A DNA stretch of 64,000 nt, from NCBI GenBank assembly GCA_015066625.1, contig SVOC01000014.1:1-64000 (forward strand), written 5' to 3'. Below, one piece after another: positions 56,350-64,000 of this stretch (within the stretch, counting starts at the first letter, position 1; each line of letters starts with the position of its first letter). This DNA comes from Oscillospiraceae bacterium (lineage in GTDB: Bacteria; Bacillota; Clostridia; Oscillospirales; Acutalibacteraceae). A model generated the notes under the pieces. The model worked only from the letters and a program-made list of their open reading frames with translations. It was not told where the DNA came from and searched no databases. The position numbers and the translations under genes were made by a program.

Positions 56350-57879
56350 ATGAACCTTAACTGTGAAACACAAAAAGCAGGCTTCTGCGAAACTGTTTTT
56401 GAGTCAACTGCGGAGCAATCTCTTGATGCGGATATTTCTCTGCCCGATTACTGCCCTGAAATTCAGCGCATACTTAAATGCACGGTATCGCCCAACGTTA
56501 CCTCGGTGCAGAATAATTCGGGCAGGGTTACAGCAGATGTTAATGCCGCCGTAAGAGTAATTTATGCCGATGAAAACGGAAAGATTGCGGCGTATGAGCA
56601 AAACTATCCGTTGCAGAAATTTATTGAATCAAACAAAATTACCTCAGACTCGGCAGTAAGCGTAACGGTTAATACGGACTATGTGAATTGCAGAGCGGTG
56701 AATTCGCGCAGAGTTGATATCAGAGGCATTCTTACCTTTTTATTCAGGGCAATCAACAAGAGAGAGGAGCACATTCTTTGCGGTGTCAGCGGCGGAGGAA
56801 TGCAGGTGTCCTCATCCGAATACAGCTTCGCTTCGGTGACGGGAGTGTGCGAGAGAGCTTTTTCAATGAGCGAGGTTGTTGAGCTTGATGACAGCCGCGA
56901 GCCCGTTTCAAGAATAATCAATGTTTCTTCAAATGTTTCGGCAAACGATGTGAAGGTAATAAACAACAAGGCACTGATAAAAGGGGATTGCAATGTTAAA
57001 ATTTATTATGTAACAGAAAGCGGCTCCGTTGAAAGCGTTGAACACTCCATGCCCATGAGTCAGATCGTTGAGCTTGAAGGTCTGAACGAAAAAAGCATAA
57101 GCAGTCTTGCTCTCAATGTCTGCTCATGTGAAGCGGCGGCAAAGTCAAATACATCGGGAGATATGCGTCTTATCGATTTAAATATGCGTATAACTGCTTT
57201 TATGGTTGCCTTTGATGAAATTCCTCTTTCGCTTATCGATGACGCTTATTCAACGGAATATGAGGTAAAAAACACGGCAAAGAACACAGAGGTTTTTGAG
57301 TATAACGATAACATTGCAGGTGTGTTCACAAATAAGGTTGTTTTTGAAAGTATAGGTGTCAGCGTTGACTGTGTGCTTGCCGTGTGGTGTTCCGATGTAA
57401 AATATAATTTCGGCTGCAAGGACGGTCAGTTTGTTGCAAGCGGAACCTACAATGCGAATATTTTATATAAAGATTCCGATAACGAACCCGGTGTTGTTCA
57501 GAAACTCGTTGATTTTGAATATGTATCAAAACTTCCCGTAAAAGCAGAAAAGATACTCAGCTACGGCTGTGTATCTGTTCTCGGATGCTCCTGTTCCGTT
57601 ACGGGCGACAGCCGTCTTGAACTGAAAACCGAGATGTCTGTAAATGCAACCGCTCTTACAAGCAGCATGAAAAAATACATAGGTTCAACGGAACTTTCAG
57701 GTGAGCGTGCAAAAAACAAAAAGCCCTGTGCCCTTACAATTTATTTTTGCAATGGGAATGAAAACCTCTGGAATATTGCAAAAAAATATGCAACTACTGT
57801 TGAGGCAATTATGTCTGAAAACGGAATTAATGACGGATGCGTTGAAAGCGGCAGAATGCTTCTTATTCCCGGTGTATAA
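56350..57879 (+). CDS. DUF3794 and LysM domain protein (SpoVID-like)
   Basis: SLDADISLPDYCPEIQRILKC, repeated SPOCS-like regions; C-terminal NENLWNIAKKYATTVEAIMSENG LysM. Confidence 0.88.
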   Translation: MNLNCETQKAGFCETVFESTAEQSLDADISLPDYCPEIQRILKCTVSPNVTSVQNNSGRVTADVNAAVRVIYADENGKIAAYEQNYPLQKFIESNKITSDSAVSVTVNTDYVNCRAVNSRRVDIRGILTFLFRAINKREEHILCGVSGGGMQVSSSEYSFASVTGVCERAFSMSEVVELDDSREPVSRIINVSSNVSANDVKVINNKALIKGDCNVKIYYVTESGSVESVEHSMPMSQIVELEGLNEKSISSLALNVCSCEAAAKSNTSGDMRLIDLNMRITAFMVAFDEIPLSLIDDAYSTEYEVKNTAKNTEVFEYNDNIAGVFTNKVVFESIGVSVDCVLAVWCSDVKYNFGCKDGQFVASGTYNANILYKDSDNEPGVVQKLVDFEYVSKLPVKAEKILSYGCVSVLGCSCSVTGDSRLELKTEMSVNATALTSSMKKYIGSTELSGERAKNKKPCALTIYFCNGNENLWNIAKKYATTVEAIMSENGINDGCVESGRMLLIPGV

Positions 57880-57958
57880 AAAATGACCTTCTTTCGGTAT
57901 AAATCCGCTCATTATTTAAAAAATAATGTAGAATAATACCGAGAGAAGGAAAGAGAAT

Positions 57959-58279
57959 ATGAAAATATTTTATGTTACCGATGACAGCTATTCAAAGGAA
58001 ATAGAGGAGTTTGACGGCACAGTGCTCATAGATTTCTTTGCCGATTGGTGTGCACCCTGCAAAATGCTTTCTCCCATAATCGAAGATGTTGCCGAGGATG
58101 TATCCGACAGAGTCAAGGTGTGCAAGGTAAATGTGGAATCGGAAACGGAGCTTGCCAAAAAATTCGGAATAATGACTATTCCCACACTGGTTGTTATGGA
58201 AAACGGTTCTGTAAAAAACAGAAGCGTAGGAGTAACGGGAAAACGTGCAATCATGGATATGCTTGAACAAAAACAGTGA
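57959..58279 (+). CDS. trxA: thioredoxin
   Basis: DFFADWCAPCKMLSPIIEDVA, GIMTIPTLVVMENG. Confidence 0.95.
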   Translation: MKIFYVTDDSYSKEIEEFDGTVLIDFFADWCAPCKMLSPIIEDVAEDVSDRVKVCKVNVESETELAKKFGIMTIPTLVVMENGSVKNRSVGVTGKRAIMDMLEQKQ

Positions 58280-58328
58280 AAAGTGTGTTGTTTTAGACAA
58301 AGAGTGAACATTGTATACCAGTTGTGTG

Positions 58329-58358
58329 TTGACTTGAAACTATGTCTTGATGTATAAT
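58329..58358 (+). promoter_or_regulatory. sigma-A-like promoter of the 45-aa small ORF
   Basis: TTGACT-18 nt-TATAAT. Confidence 0.7.
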
Positions 58359-58404
58359 TTTTTTGCAGTAAACACTGTAAAAATTAAACAGGAGGACAAA
58401 AACA

Positions 58405-58542
58405 ATGGAATTTATAACTGAAATCCTTGCAATGGTTGAGAAGATTCTTGCTTATTTCAACGAAGCAGAAGCAGCAGGTGTTGTTGAAATCATTAAGAAT
58501 TCACTTGCAGCAATTTTTGCAGGTATTCCCATGCCTTTCTGA
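58405..58542 (+). CDS. small 45-aa amphipathic/hydrophobic protein, not in the supplied ORF list
   Basis: AGGAGG ribosome-binding site; MEFITEILAMVEKILAYFNEAEAAGVVEIIKNSLAAIFAGIPMPF; own promoter and terminator. Confidence 0.72.
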   Translation: MEFITEILAMVEKILAYFNEAEAAGVVEIIKNSLAAIFAGIPMPF

Positions 58543-58557
58543 TTTGAAATCTATCAA

Positions 58558-58593
58558 AAAAGCCGACCCTTGGGTACCCAAGGGTCGGCTTTT
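58558..58593. terminator. 36-bp perfectly palindromic terminator
   Basis: AAAAGCCGACCCTTGGGTACCCAAGGGTCGGCTTTT between the small ORF and the convergent ACT gene. Confidence 0.85.
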
Positions 58594-58598
58594 GCTAT

Positions 58599-59057
58599 TC
58601 AAAATTCTTCTTTTATTGCTTCAATTACATTATCAACATCGGATTTGACAACGAGCAGTGAAATTTCTATTTCGGATGTGGTTATCATTCTTACATCCGC
58701 ACTAACGCTTGCTGCCGCTTTGAATATTCTTGCCGATACACCGGGAGTACCGCGCATTTCTTCACCGCTGACGGTGATTTTGCAGTTGCCGCTGCTGACG
58801 CTGATTTTTGTCTTGGGTGACCTTGTGCGAAGCTCTGAGGCGATAGACAGCACAGGAACAAAATCCTTATCGTTAACCGTGAAAGAGAATCCCGAACCGG
58901 AACCGCTTGAAGGGAACTGAGAAATCATATCCACATCAATTCCTGCATCTGCAATCATTTTAAAAACCTCTGCCATATGTTCAATATCGGCAGGTGCATC
59001 GCAAAGTGAAAAAAGCGTTACATCTTCGGTTACAAAAATATTATCAACAAGCTTCAT
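58599..59057 (-). CDS. stand-alone tandem ACT-domain protein resembling the aspartokinase regulatory region
   Basis: ISQFPSSGSGSGFSFTVNDKD; MRGTPGVSARIFKAAASVSADVRMITTSEIEISLLV. Confidence 0.85.
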   Translation of the reverse strand: MKLVDNIFVTEDVTLFSLCDAPADIEHMAEVFKMIADAGIDVDMISQFPSSGSGSGFSFTVNDKDFVPVLSIASELRTRSPKTKISVSSGNCKITVSGEEMRGTPGVSARIFKAAASVSADVRMITTSEIEISLLVVKSDVDNVIEAIKEEF

Positions 59058-59074
59058 TTTTATTCCTCCGCTTA

Positions 59075-59836
59075 TTAAAGCATATCCGACATTTTATAAA
59101 GTCCTGCAGGTTTGCCGCAGATGAATTTTGCGGCGCTGACGGCACCTGTTGCAAAAAGCTCCTTGCTTCTTGCGGAGTGGGATATTGTGATAATCTCATC
59201 AAGCCCTGCAAAAATCACCTGATGTTCACCTGTTATTGTACCGCCTCTTACTGCGTGAATGCCGATTTCTTTCTTAGTTCTCTTTTCGCGCTTTGAATGG
59301 CGGTCATATTCGTATACAACGCCGTTATCAAGCTCTTCTTTGATGGAATCGGCAATCATGAGTGCGGTGCCGCTGGGAGCATCAATTTTTTGGTTGTGGT
59401 GCATTTCCACAATTTCAATATCAAAAGAATCACCGAGAACATTTGCCGCCTTTTTTGCAAGTTCACAAACAAGATTAACGCCAAGTGACATATTGGCACT
59501 GAAGAATACGGGTATCTTCTTTGATGCATCTCTGATGAGATTAATCTGCGAATCACTGAGACCTGTGGTTGAAATTACGGCAGGAATTGAATTCTTAACC
59601 GCATATTCAAGCAGACCCGACAGTGCGGCGGGGTTTGAAAAATCAATGATTACATCAACTTTTTCCGTAATATCGTTTGTTACGTTGGCAGGTGCTGAGA
59701 AAACGGGATAGCCCGCAGAAGCTTCGGTAAAAATATCAATACCGCCTGCGATTTTGCAGTCTGTGCTTTCTGCAACACATCTTGTAACCGCTTTACCCAT
59801 TTTTCCGTTGCAGCCGCTTAATAAAATTCCTGTCAT
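59075..59836 (-). CDS. dapB: 4-hydroxy-tetrahydrodipicolinate reductase
   Basis: LLSGCNGKMGKAV, VIDFSNPAAL, EMHHNQKIDAPSGTALM. Confidence 0.95.
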   Translation of the reverse strand: MTGILLSGCNGKMGKAVTRCVAESTDCKIAGGIDIFTEASAGYPVFSAPANVTNDITEKVDVIIDFSNPAALSGLLEYAVKNSIPAVISTTGLSDSQINLIRDASKKIPVFFSANMSLGVNLVCELAKKAANVLGDSFDIEIVEMHHNQKIDAPSGTALMIADSIKEELDNGVVYEYDRHSKREKRTKKEIGIHAVRGGTITGEHQVIFAGLDEIITISHSARSKELFATGAVSAAKFICGKPAGLYKMSDML

Positions 59837-59853
59837 TTCGGATTACCTCTTGA

Positions 59854-60744
59854 TTACTTTACAAGTCCGTGTCTTGCAAGTGTATTTCTGAGTGTTTCTC
59901 TTGCGGTATCAGTCATTCTGAAAAGGGGAAGTCTGCAATCGCCCACATCCATACCCATCATATTCATTGCTTCCTTAACCGGGATAGGATTAACATCAAT
60001 GAAAAGGTCATGGCAAAGGTCGATGTATTCAAGCTGAAGCTTGCGGCTTTCTTCGTACTTTCCTTCGAGGTAAAGTGCGGGAATATTGTGTGCAACTTCA
60101 GGTGCGATATTTGAAAGCACCGAAATTGAACCCTTGCCGCCAAGTGACATAAGCGCCGTAACCTGGTCGTCGTTGCCTGAGTAAACGGAGAAATCCTCAC
60201 CGCAGAGAGCGATTGTTCTTGCAACGGATGAAATATCACCGTTAGCTTCCTTAGTGCCCACGATTCTTTCGTGCTTTGAAAGCTCAAGGTATGTTTCGGG
60301 AAGAATGTTCACACCTGTTCTTGAAGGAACATTGTAAAGAATGATGGGAGCACTTACCCTGTCGGCAATATAGTTGAAATGCTGAACAAGACCCCTCTGT
60401 GAAGTTTTGTTATAGTAAGGAGTAACGGAAAGGAGTGCGTCAACACCTGCTTTTTCAGCCTCGTTTGAAAGCTTTACCGCATAGTTTGTGTCGTTGCTTC
60501 CCGTACCGGCGATAACGGGAATTCTCTTGTTTACAACATCAACGGTGAACTTTATTGCGTTTGAATGTTCTTCGTGGTCAAGAGTTGAGCCTTCACCTGT
60601 TGTTCCGCAAATAATGATTGCGTCAGTTTTGTTGGCAATCTGGAATTCAAGAAGCTCGGCAAGCTTATCGTAATTGATTTTATTATCTTTTGTAAAAGGT
60701 GTAACGATAGCAACGCCTGCGCCCGTAAATACAGTCTGCTTCAT
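59854..60744 (-). CDS. dapA: 4-hydroxy-tetrahydrodipicolinate synthase
   Basis: IICGTTGEGSTLDHEEH, YYNKTSQRGLVQHF, ILYNVPSRTGVNI, IVGTKEANGD; ATG 60744 preferred. Confidence 0.95.
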   Translation of the reverse strand: MKQTVFTGAGVAIVTPFTKDNKINYDKLAELLEFQIANKTDAIIICGTTGEGSTLDHEEHSNAIKFTVDVVNKRIPVIAGTGSNDTNYAVKLSNEAEKAGVDALLSVTPYYNKTSQRGLVQHFNYIADRVSAPIILYNVPSRTGVNILPETYLELSKHERIVGTKEANGDISSVARTIALCGEDFSVYSGNDDQVTALMSLGGKGSISVLSNIAPEVAHNIPALYLEGKYEESRKLQLEYIDLCHDLFIDVNPIPVKEAMNMMGMDVGDCRLPLFRMTDTARETLRNTLARHGLVK

Positions 60745-60760
60745 TGTCTGACTCCTTTCA

Positions 60761-61852
60761 TCAGTTGAATTTTGGTGTGATGTAGCCCTGAGCGCAAAGC
60801 TGTTCAGCCATAAGAACAGCACCGCCTGCGGCGCCTCTCAGTGTGTTGTGTGAAAGGCAAACGAACTTGTAGTCATACTGTGTATCTTCTCTGAGACGGC
60901 CGATTGAAACAGCCATACCGTTTTCAAGGTTTCTCTGAAGCTTTGTCTGGGGAAGGTTATCCTCTTCAAAGTAGTTGAGGAACTGTTTGGGTGCACTGGG
61001 AAGCTCTGCCTCCTGGGGATAGCCCTTGAACTCTTTCCAGATTTCCTTCATTTCGTCCATAGAGGGTTTGTTTTCGAATCTTACGAACACTGCAGCCATG
61101 TGACCGTCTGATGCAGGAACACGAAGGCACTGTGCAGTGAAGTTGGGAGCCTTTGCGGGAACAATTTCATCACCGACAATTTCACCCCAGATTTTGAGGG
61201 GTTCTTTTTCTGATTTCTCTTCTTCACCGCCGATGTAGGGGATTACATTATCAACCATTTCGGGCCATGTATCGAAGGTTTTACCTGCACCTGAAATAGC
61301 CTGATATGTGCAAACGAGAACATCCTTTACACCAAACTTGTTGAGGGGGTAAAGTGCGGGAACATAGCTCTGAAGTGAGCAGTTTGACTTAACGGAAATG
61401 AATCCTCTTTCTGTACCCAGACGCTTTTTCTGTGAATCAATAATTTTAGCGTGGTCTGTGTTGAGCTCGGGAACGATCATGGGAACGTCGGGGGTCATTC
61501 TGTGAGCACTGTTGTTTGAAACAACGGGGCACTCTGCCTTTGCGTATGCTTCTTCAAGTGCTTTGATTTCGTCTTTCTTCATATCAACCGCACAGAAAAT
61601 GAAATCAACCGATGCGGCGATTTTTTCGATATCTGCAGTTGCGTCCATAACAACGATATCAGCCATCTTTTCGGGGATATCTGTTGCCATACACCATTTG
61701 CTGCCTACGGCATCCTTATATTTTTTACCCGCTGAACGGGGACTTGCTGCGAGAACCTTAACATCGAACCAAGGGTGATTGTCAAGAAGAGTAGCAAATC
61801 TCTGACCTACCATACCTGTTGCGCCGACGATGCCGACTTTGTAATTCTTCAT
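60761..61852 (-). CDS. asd: aspartate-semialdehyde dehydrogenase
   Basis: VGIVGATGMVGQRF, VSNNSAHRM, SVKSNCSLQSYVPAL; ATG 61852 preferred. Confidence 0.94.
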   Translation of the reverse strand: MKNYKVGIVGATGMVGQRFATLLDNHPWFDVKVLAASPRSAGKKYKDAVGSKWCMATDIPEKMADIVVMDATADIEKIAASVDFIFCAVDMKKDEIKALEEAYAKAECPVVSNNSAHRMTPDVPMIVPELNTDHAKIIDSQKKRLGTERGFISVKSNCSLQSYVPALYPLNKFGVKDVLVCTYQAISGAGKTFDTWPEMVDNVIPYIGGEEEKSEKEPLKIWGEIVGDEIVPAKAPNFTAQCLRVPASDGHMAAVFVRFENKPSMDEMKEIWKEFKGYPQEAELPSAPKQFLNYFEEDNLPQTKLQRNLENGMAVSIGRLREDTQYDYKFVCLSHNTLRGAAGGAVLMAEQLCAQGYITPKFN

Positions 61853-61905
61853 AAGTTTTAACCTCTTTTCGGATAATCTGTTCAAATTTTTGTGGAATAT
61901 GCGCC

Positions 61906-61934
61906 TTGACAAAAACTTCTCATAATAATATTAT
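61906..61934 (+). promoter_or_regulatory. sigma-A-like promoter of queA-tgt
   Basis: TTGACA-17 nt-TATTAT, close to the divergent asd start. Confidence 0.7.
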
Positions 61935-62018
61935 AGATAATAACACATACGACAATATAAATCAAATGATTATTTATACAAAGATATCGGATTTTTTGAG
62001 AGAATTTTGAGGTTTTTA

Positions 62019-63050
62019 ATGAAAAGAAGCGATTTTTACTATGAATTACCCAAAGAGCTGATTGCACAGACTCCCGTTGAACCCCGTGACAGTTCAAGAA
62101 TGCTTGCGGTTAACAGGCAGACGGGTGAGCTTTTTCACAGGGTGTTCAGTGATATAACCGAGTATTTCAGACCCGGTGACTGTCTTATTCTCAATAACAC
62201 CAGAGTGCTTCCCGCGAGAATGTACGGCGAAAGAATCGACACGGGTTCCGTTGTTGAATTCCTTCTGCTCAATCAGAGAAGCTTTGATACCTGGGAGGTT
62301 ATTACAGGTCCGGGAAAAAAGGCGAGAGTAGGTCATAAATTCACCTTTGCAGACGGTATTCTGACAGCAGAAATCATTGAGGTTCTTGCAGACGGCAACC
62401 GTATTGCAAAGTTCGGGTTTGAAGGCAACTTCTTTGAAGTGATTGATAAGGTTGGCGAGATGCCTTTGCCTCACTACATAACCGAAAGACTTGAAGATAA
62501 AGAACGCTATCAGACCGTTTATGCCAAGGAGCAGGGCAGTGCCGCCGCACCTACGGCAGGGCTGCATTTCACGCCCGAGCTTATGGAAAAAATCAGGTCA
62601 ATGGGTGTTGAAATAGGCTTTGTAACCCTTCATGTAGGTCTGGGTACTTTCAGACCCGTTAAGGCAGACAACATAGAAGAGCATCATATGCATTCCGAGC
62701 ATTATCATCTTCCCGCCGAAACGGCAGAGCTTATAAACAGAACGAAAGCTGACGGCGGCAGAGTTTTTGCGGTGGGAACAACCTGCTGCAGAACCCTTGA
62801 ATCCGTTGCAACTTTCAGAGGCGAAATCTGTGAGGATGACGGTTGGACAAACATATTCATTTATCCCGGATATGAGTTCAAATGTATTGACTGCCTTGTT
62901 ACCAACTTTCATCTTCCCGAAAGCACGCTGATTATGCTTGTCAGTGCATTCTGCGGCTATGAAAACACAATGAACGCGTATAAAGTTGCCGTTGAAGAAA
63001 AATACAGATTCTTCAGTTTCGGCGATGCCTGCGTATTTTACGGAGAATAA
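62019..63050 (+). CDS. queA: S-adenosylmethionine:tRNA ribosyltransferase-isomerase
   Basis: [49 protein letters not shown]. Confidence 0.96.
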   Translation: MKRSDFYYELPKELIAQTPVEPRDSSRMLAVNRQTGELFHRVFSDITEYFRPGDCLILNNTRVLPARMYGERIDTGSVVEFLLLNQRSFDTWEVITGPGKKARVGHKFTFADGILTAEIIEVLADGNRIAKFGFEGNFFEVIDKVGEMPLPHYITERLEDKERYQTVYAKEQGSAAAPTAGLHFTPELMEKIRSMGVEIGFVTLHVGLGTFRPVKADNIEEHHMHSEHYHLPAETAELINRTKADGGRVFAVGTTCCRTLESVATFRGEICEDDGWTNIFIYPGYEFKCIDCLVTNFHLPESTLIMLVSAFCGYENTMNAYKVAVEEKYRFFSFGDACVFYGE

Positions 63051-63053
63051 GCT

Positions 63054-64000
63054 ATGTATAAACTTATCAAAAAAGAAGGCAATGCAAGACGTGGTGAATT
63101 CGTTACCGTTCACGGTACGGTGCAGACACCTGCATTTATGAATGTTGCAACCTGCGGTGCAATCAAGGGAGCCCTTTCTTCAACAGATTTGAAGGAAATC
63201 GGCTGTCAGGTTATGCTTTCAAATACATATCATCTTCATGTGCGCCCCGGTGACGGTCTTGTTCGTGATATGGGCGGACTTCACAAGTTTACGGGCTGGG
63301 AGGGACCTATCCTTACGGATAGCGGCGGATTTCAGGTTTTTTCACTTGCATCTCTTCGTAAAATCAATGAGGAAGGCGTGAATTTTCAGTCCCATGTTGA
63401 CGGAAAGCACATTTTTATGGGTCCCGAGGAGAGCATGCAGATTCAGTCAAATCTCGGCTCAACAATAGCCATGGCTTTTGACGAATGTGTTGAAAACCCT
63501 GCAAAATACGAATATGCAAAGCAATCCTGCGAAAGAACCGTAAGATGGCTTGAACGTTGCAAGGCGGAGATGAAAAGACTTAATTCTCTTCCTGATACAA
63601 TAAATAAAAACCAGCTTCTTTTCGGTATTAATCAGGGCAGTACATACGACGACCTTCGCGTTGAAAATATGAAGCAGATTGCTCAGCTTGACCTTGACGG
63701 CTATGCAATCGGCGGCCTTGCGGTAGGCGAACCCAAAGAGGATATGTATCGCATTATTTCTGCAGTAGAACCTCATATGCCTGCGGATAAAATCCGATAT
63801 CTTATGGGTGTCGGCACTCCCGGCAACATCATTGAAGCGGTTTACAGAGGCGTTGATTTGTTTGATTGCGTTATGCCAAGCAGAAATGCAAGGCACGGAC
63901 ATCTTTTTACAAAGAAGGGTATTATCAATCTCAACAACAAAAAGTATGAGCGTGATTCACTGCCTATTGACCCTGAATGTAACTGTCCTGTTTGTTCCAA
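63054..64000 (+). CDS. tgt: queuine/archaeosine tRNA-ribosyltransferase, truncated at the window end
   Basis: Read from sequence (no stop in window): MYKLIKKEGNARRGEFVTVHGTVQTPAFMNVATCGAIKG...LSNTYHLHVRPGDGL...LTDSGGFQVFSL. Confidence 0.95.
   Translation, partial: MYKLIKKEGNARRGEFVTVHGTVQTPAFMNVATCGAIKGALSSTDLKEIGCQVMLSNTYHLHVRPGDGLVRDMGGLHKFTGWEGPILTDSGGFQVFSLASLRKINEEGVNFQSHVDGKHIFMGPEESMQIQSNLGSTIAMAFDECVENPAKYEYAKQSCERTVRWLERCKAEMKRLNSLPDTINKNQLLFGINQGSTYDDLRVENMKQIAQLDLDGYAIGGLAVGEPKEDMYRIISAVEPHMPADKIRYLMGVGTPGNIIEAVYRGVDLFDCVMPSRNARHGHLFTKKGIINLNNKKYERDSLPIDPECNCPVCS

Noticed and set aside
58045-58266. 73-aa ORF overlapping trxA in another frame
   Set aside because: Nested in thioredoxin; no independent RBS or conservation signal visible.
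63459-63902. 147-aa minus-strand ORF
   Set aside because: Antisense to tgt, which is clearly coding from 63054 to the window end but missing from the ORF track because it has no stop.

Overview
The window looks like a contiguous stretch of chromosome from an anaerobic, probably spore-forming Clostridia-type gut Firmicute. This lineage is inferred from a spoIIA operon, a SpoVB-like flippase, a DUF3794/LysM protein, rubrerythrin, glycyl radical chemistry and T-box control of tRNA synthetases. About 45 genes are supported. They include proS and valS (each with a T-box leader), birA, folC, spoIIAA-spoIIAB-sigF, pepD, trxA, asd-dapA-dapB, queA and a truncated tgt. There is also a large set of apparently cytoplasmic glycan-related genes: GH2, GH27 and GH38 enzymes, a sialidase-like protein, two paralogous (alpha/alpha)6-type proteins (one with a propeller), a GPH-type transporter, a Gfo/Idh/MocA oxidoreductase and a sugar-phosphate isomerase/epimerase. 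I found no rRNA, tRNA, CRISPR array, IS element or prophage. The strongest candidate for an undescribed system is a five-gene, promoter-to-terminator unit at about 7885-14548: a glycyl radical enzyme, its activase, an FGGY sugar kinase, a mannose-6-phosphate isomerase-like protein, and a flavin reductase-rubredoxin-rubrerythrin fusion. The fusion carries an in-frame internal Shine-Dalgarno and ATG exactly at the domain junction. Other notable items are an unlisted 45-aa small-protein gene with its own promoter and terminator (58329-58593), a free-standing aspartokinase-type ACT regulatory module next to asd-dapA-dapB, a PadR operator-like inverted repeat upstream of tandem duplicated membrane proteins, and a SecB-like protein in a putative Gram-positive. 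All family assignments come from reading the sequence by eye; no database search was run.
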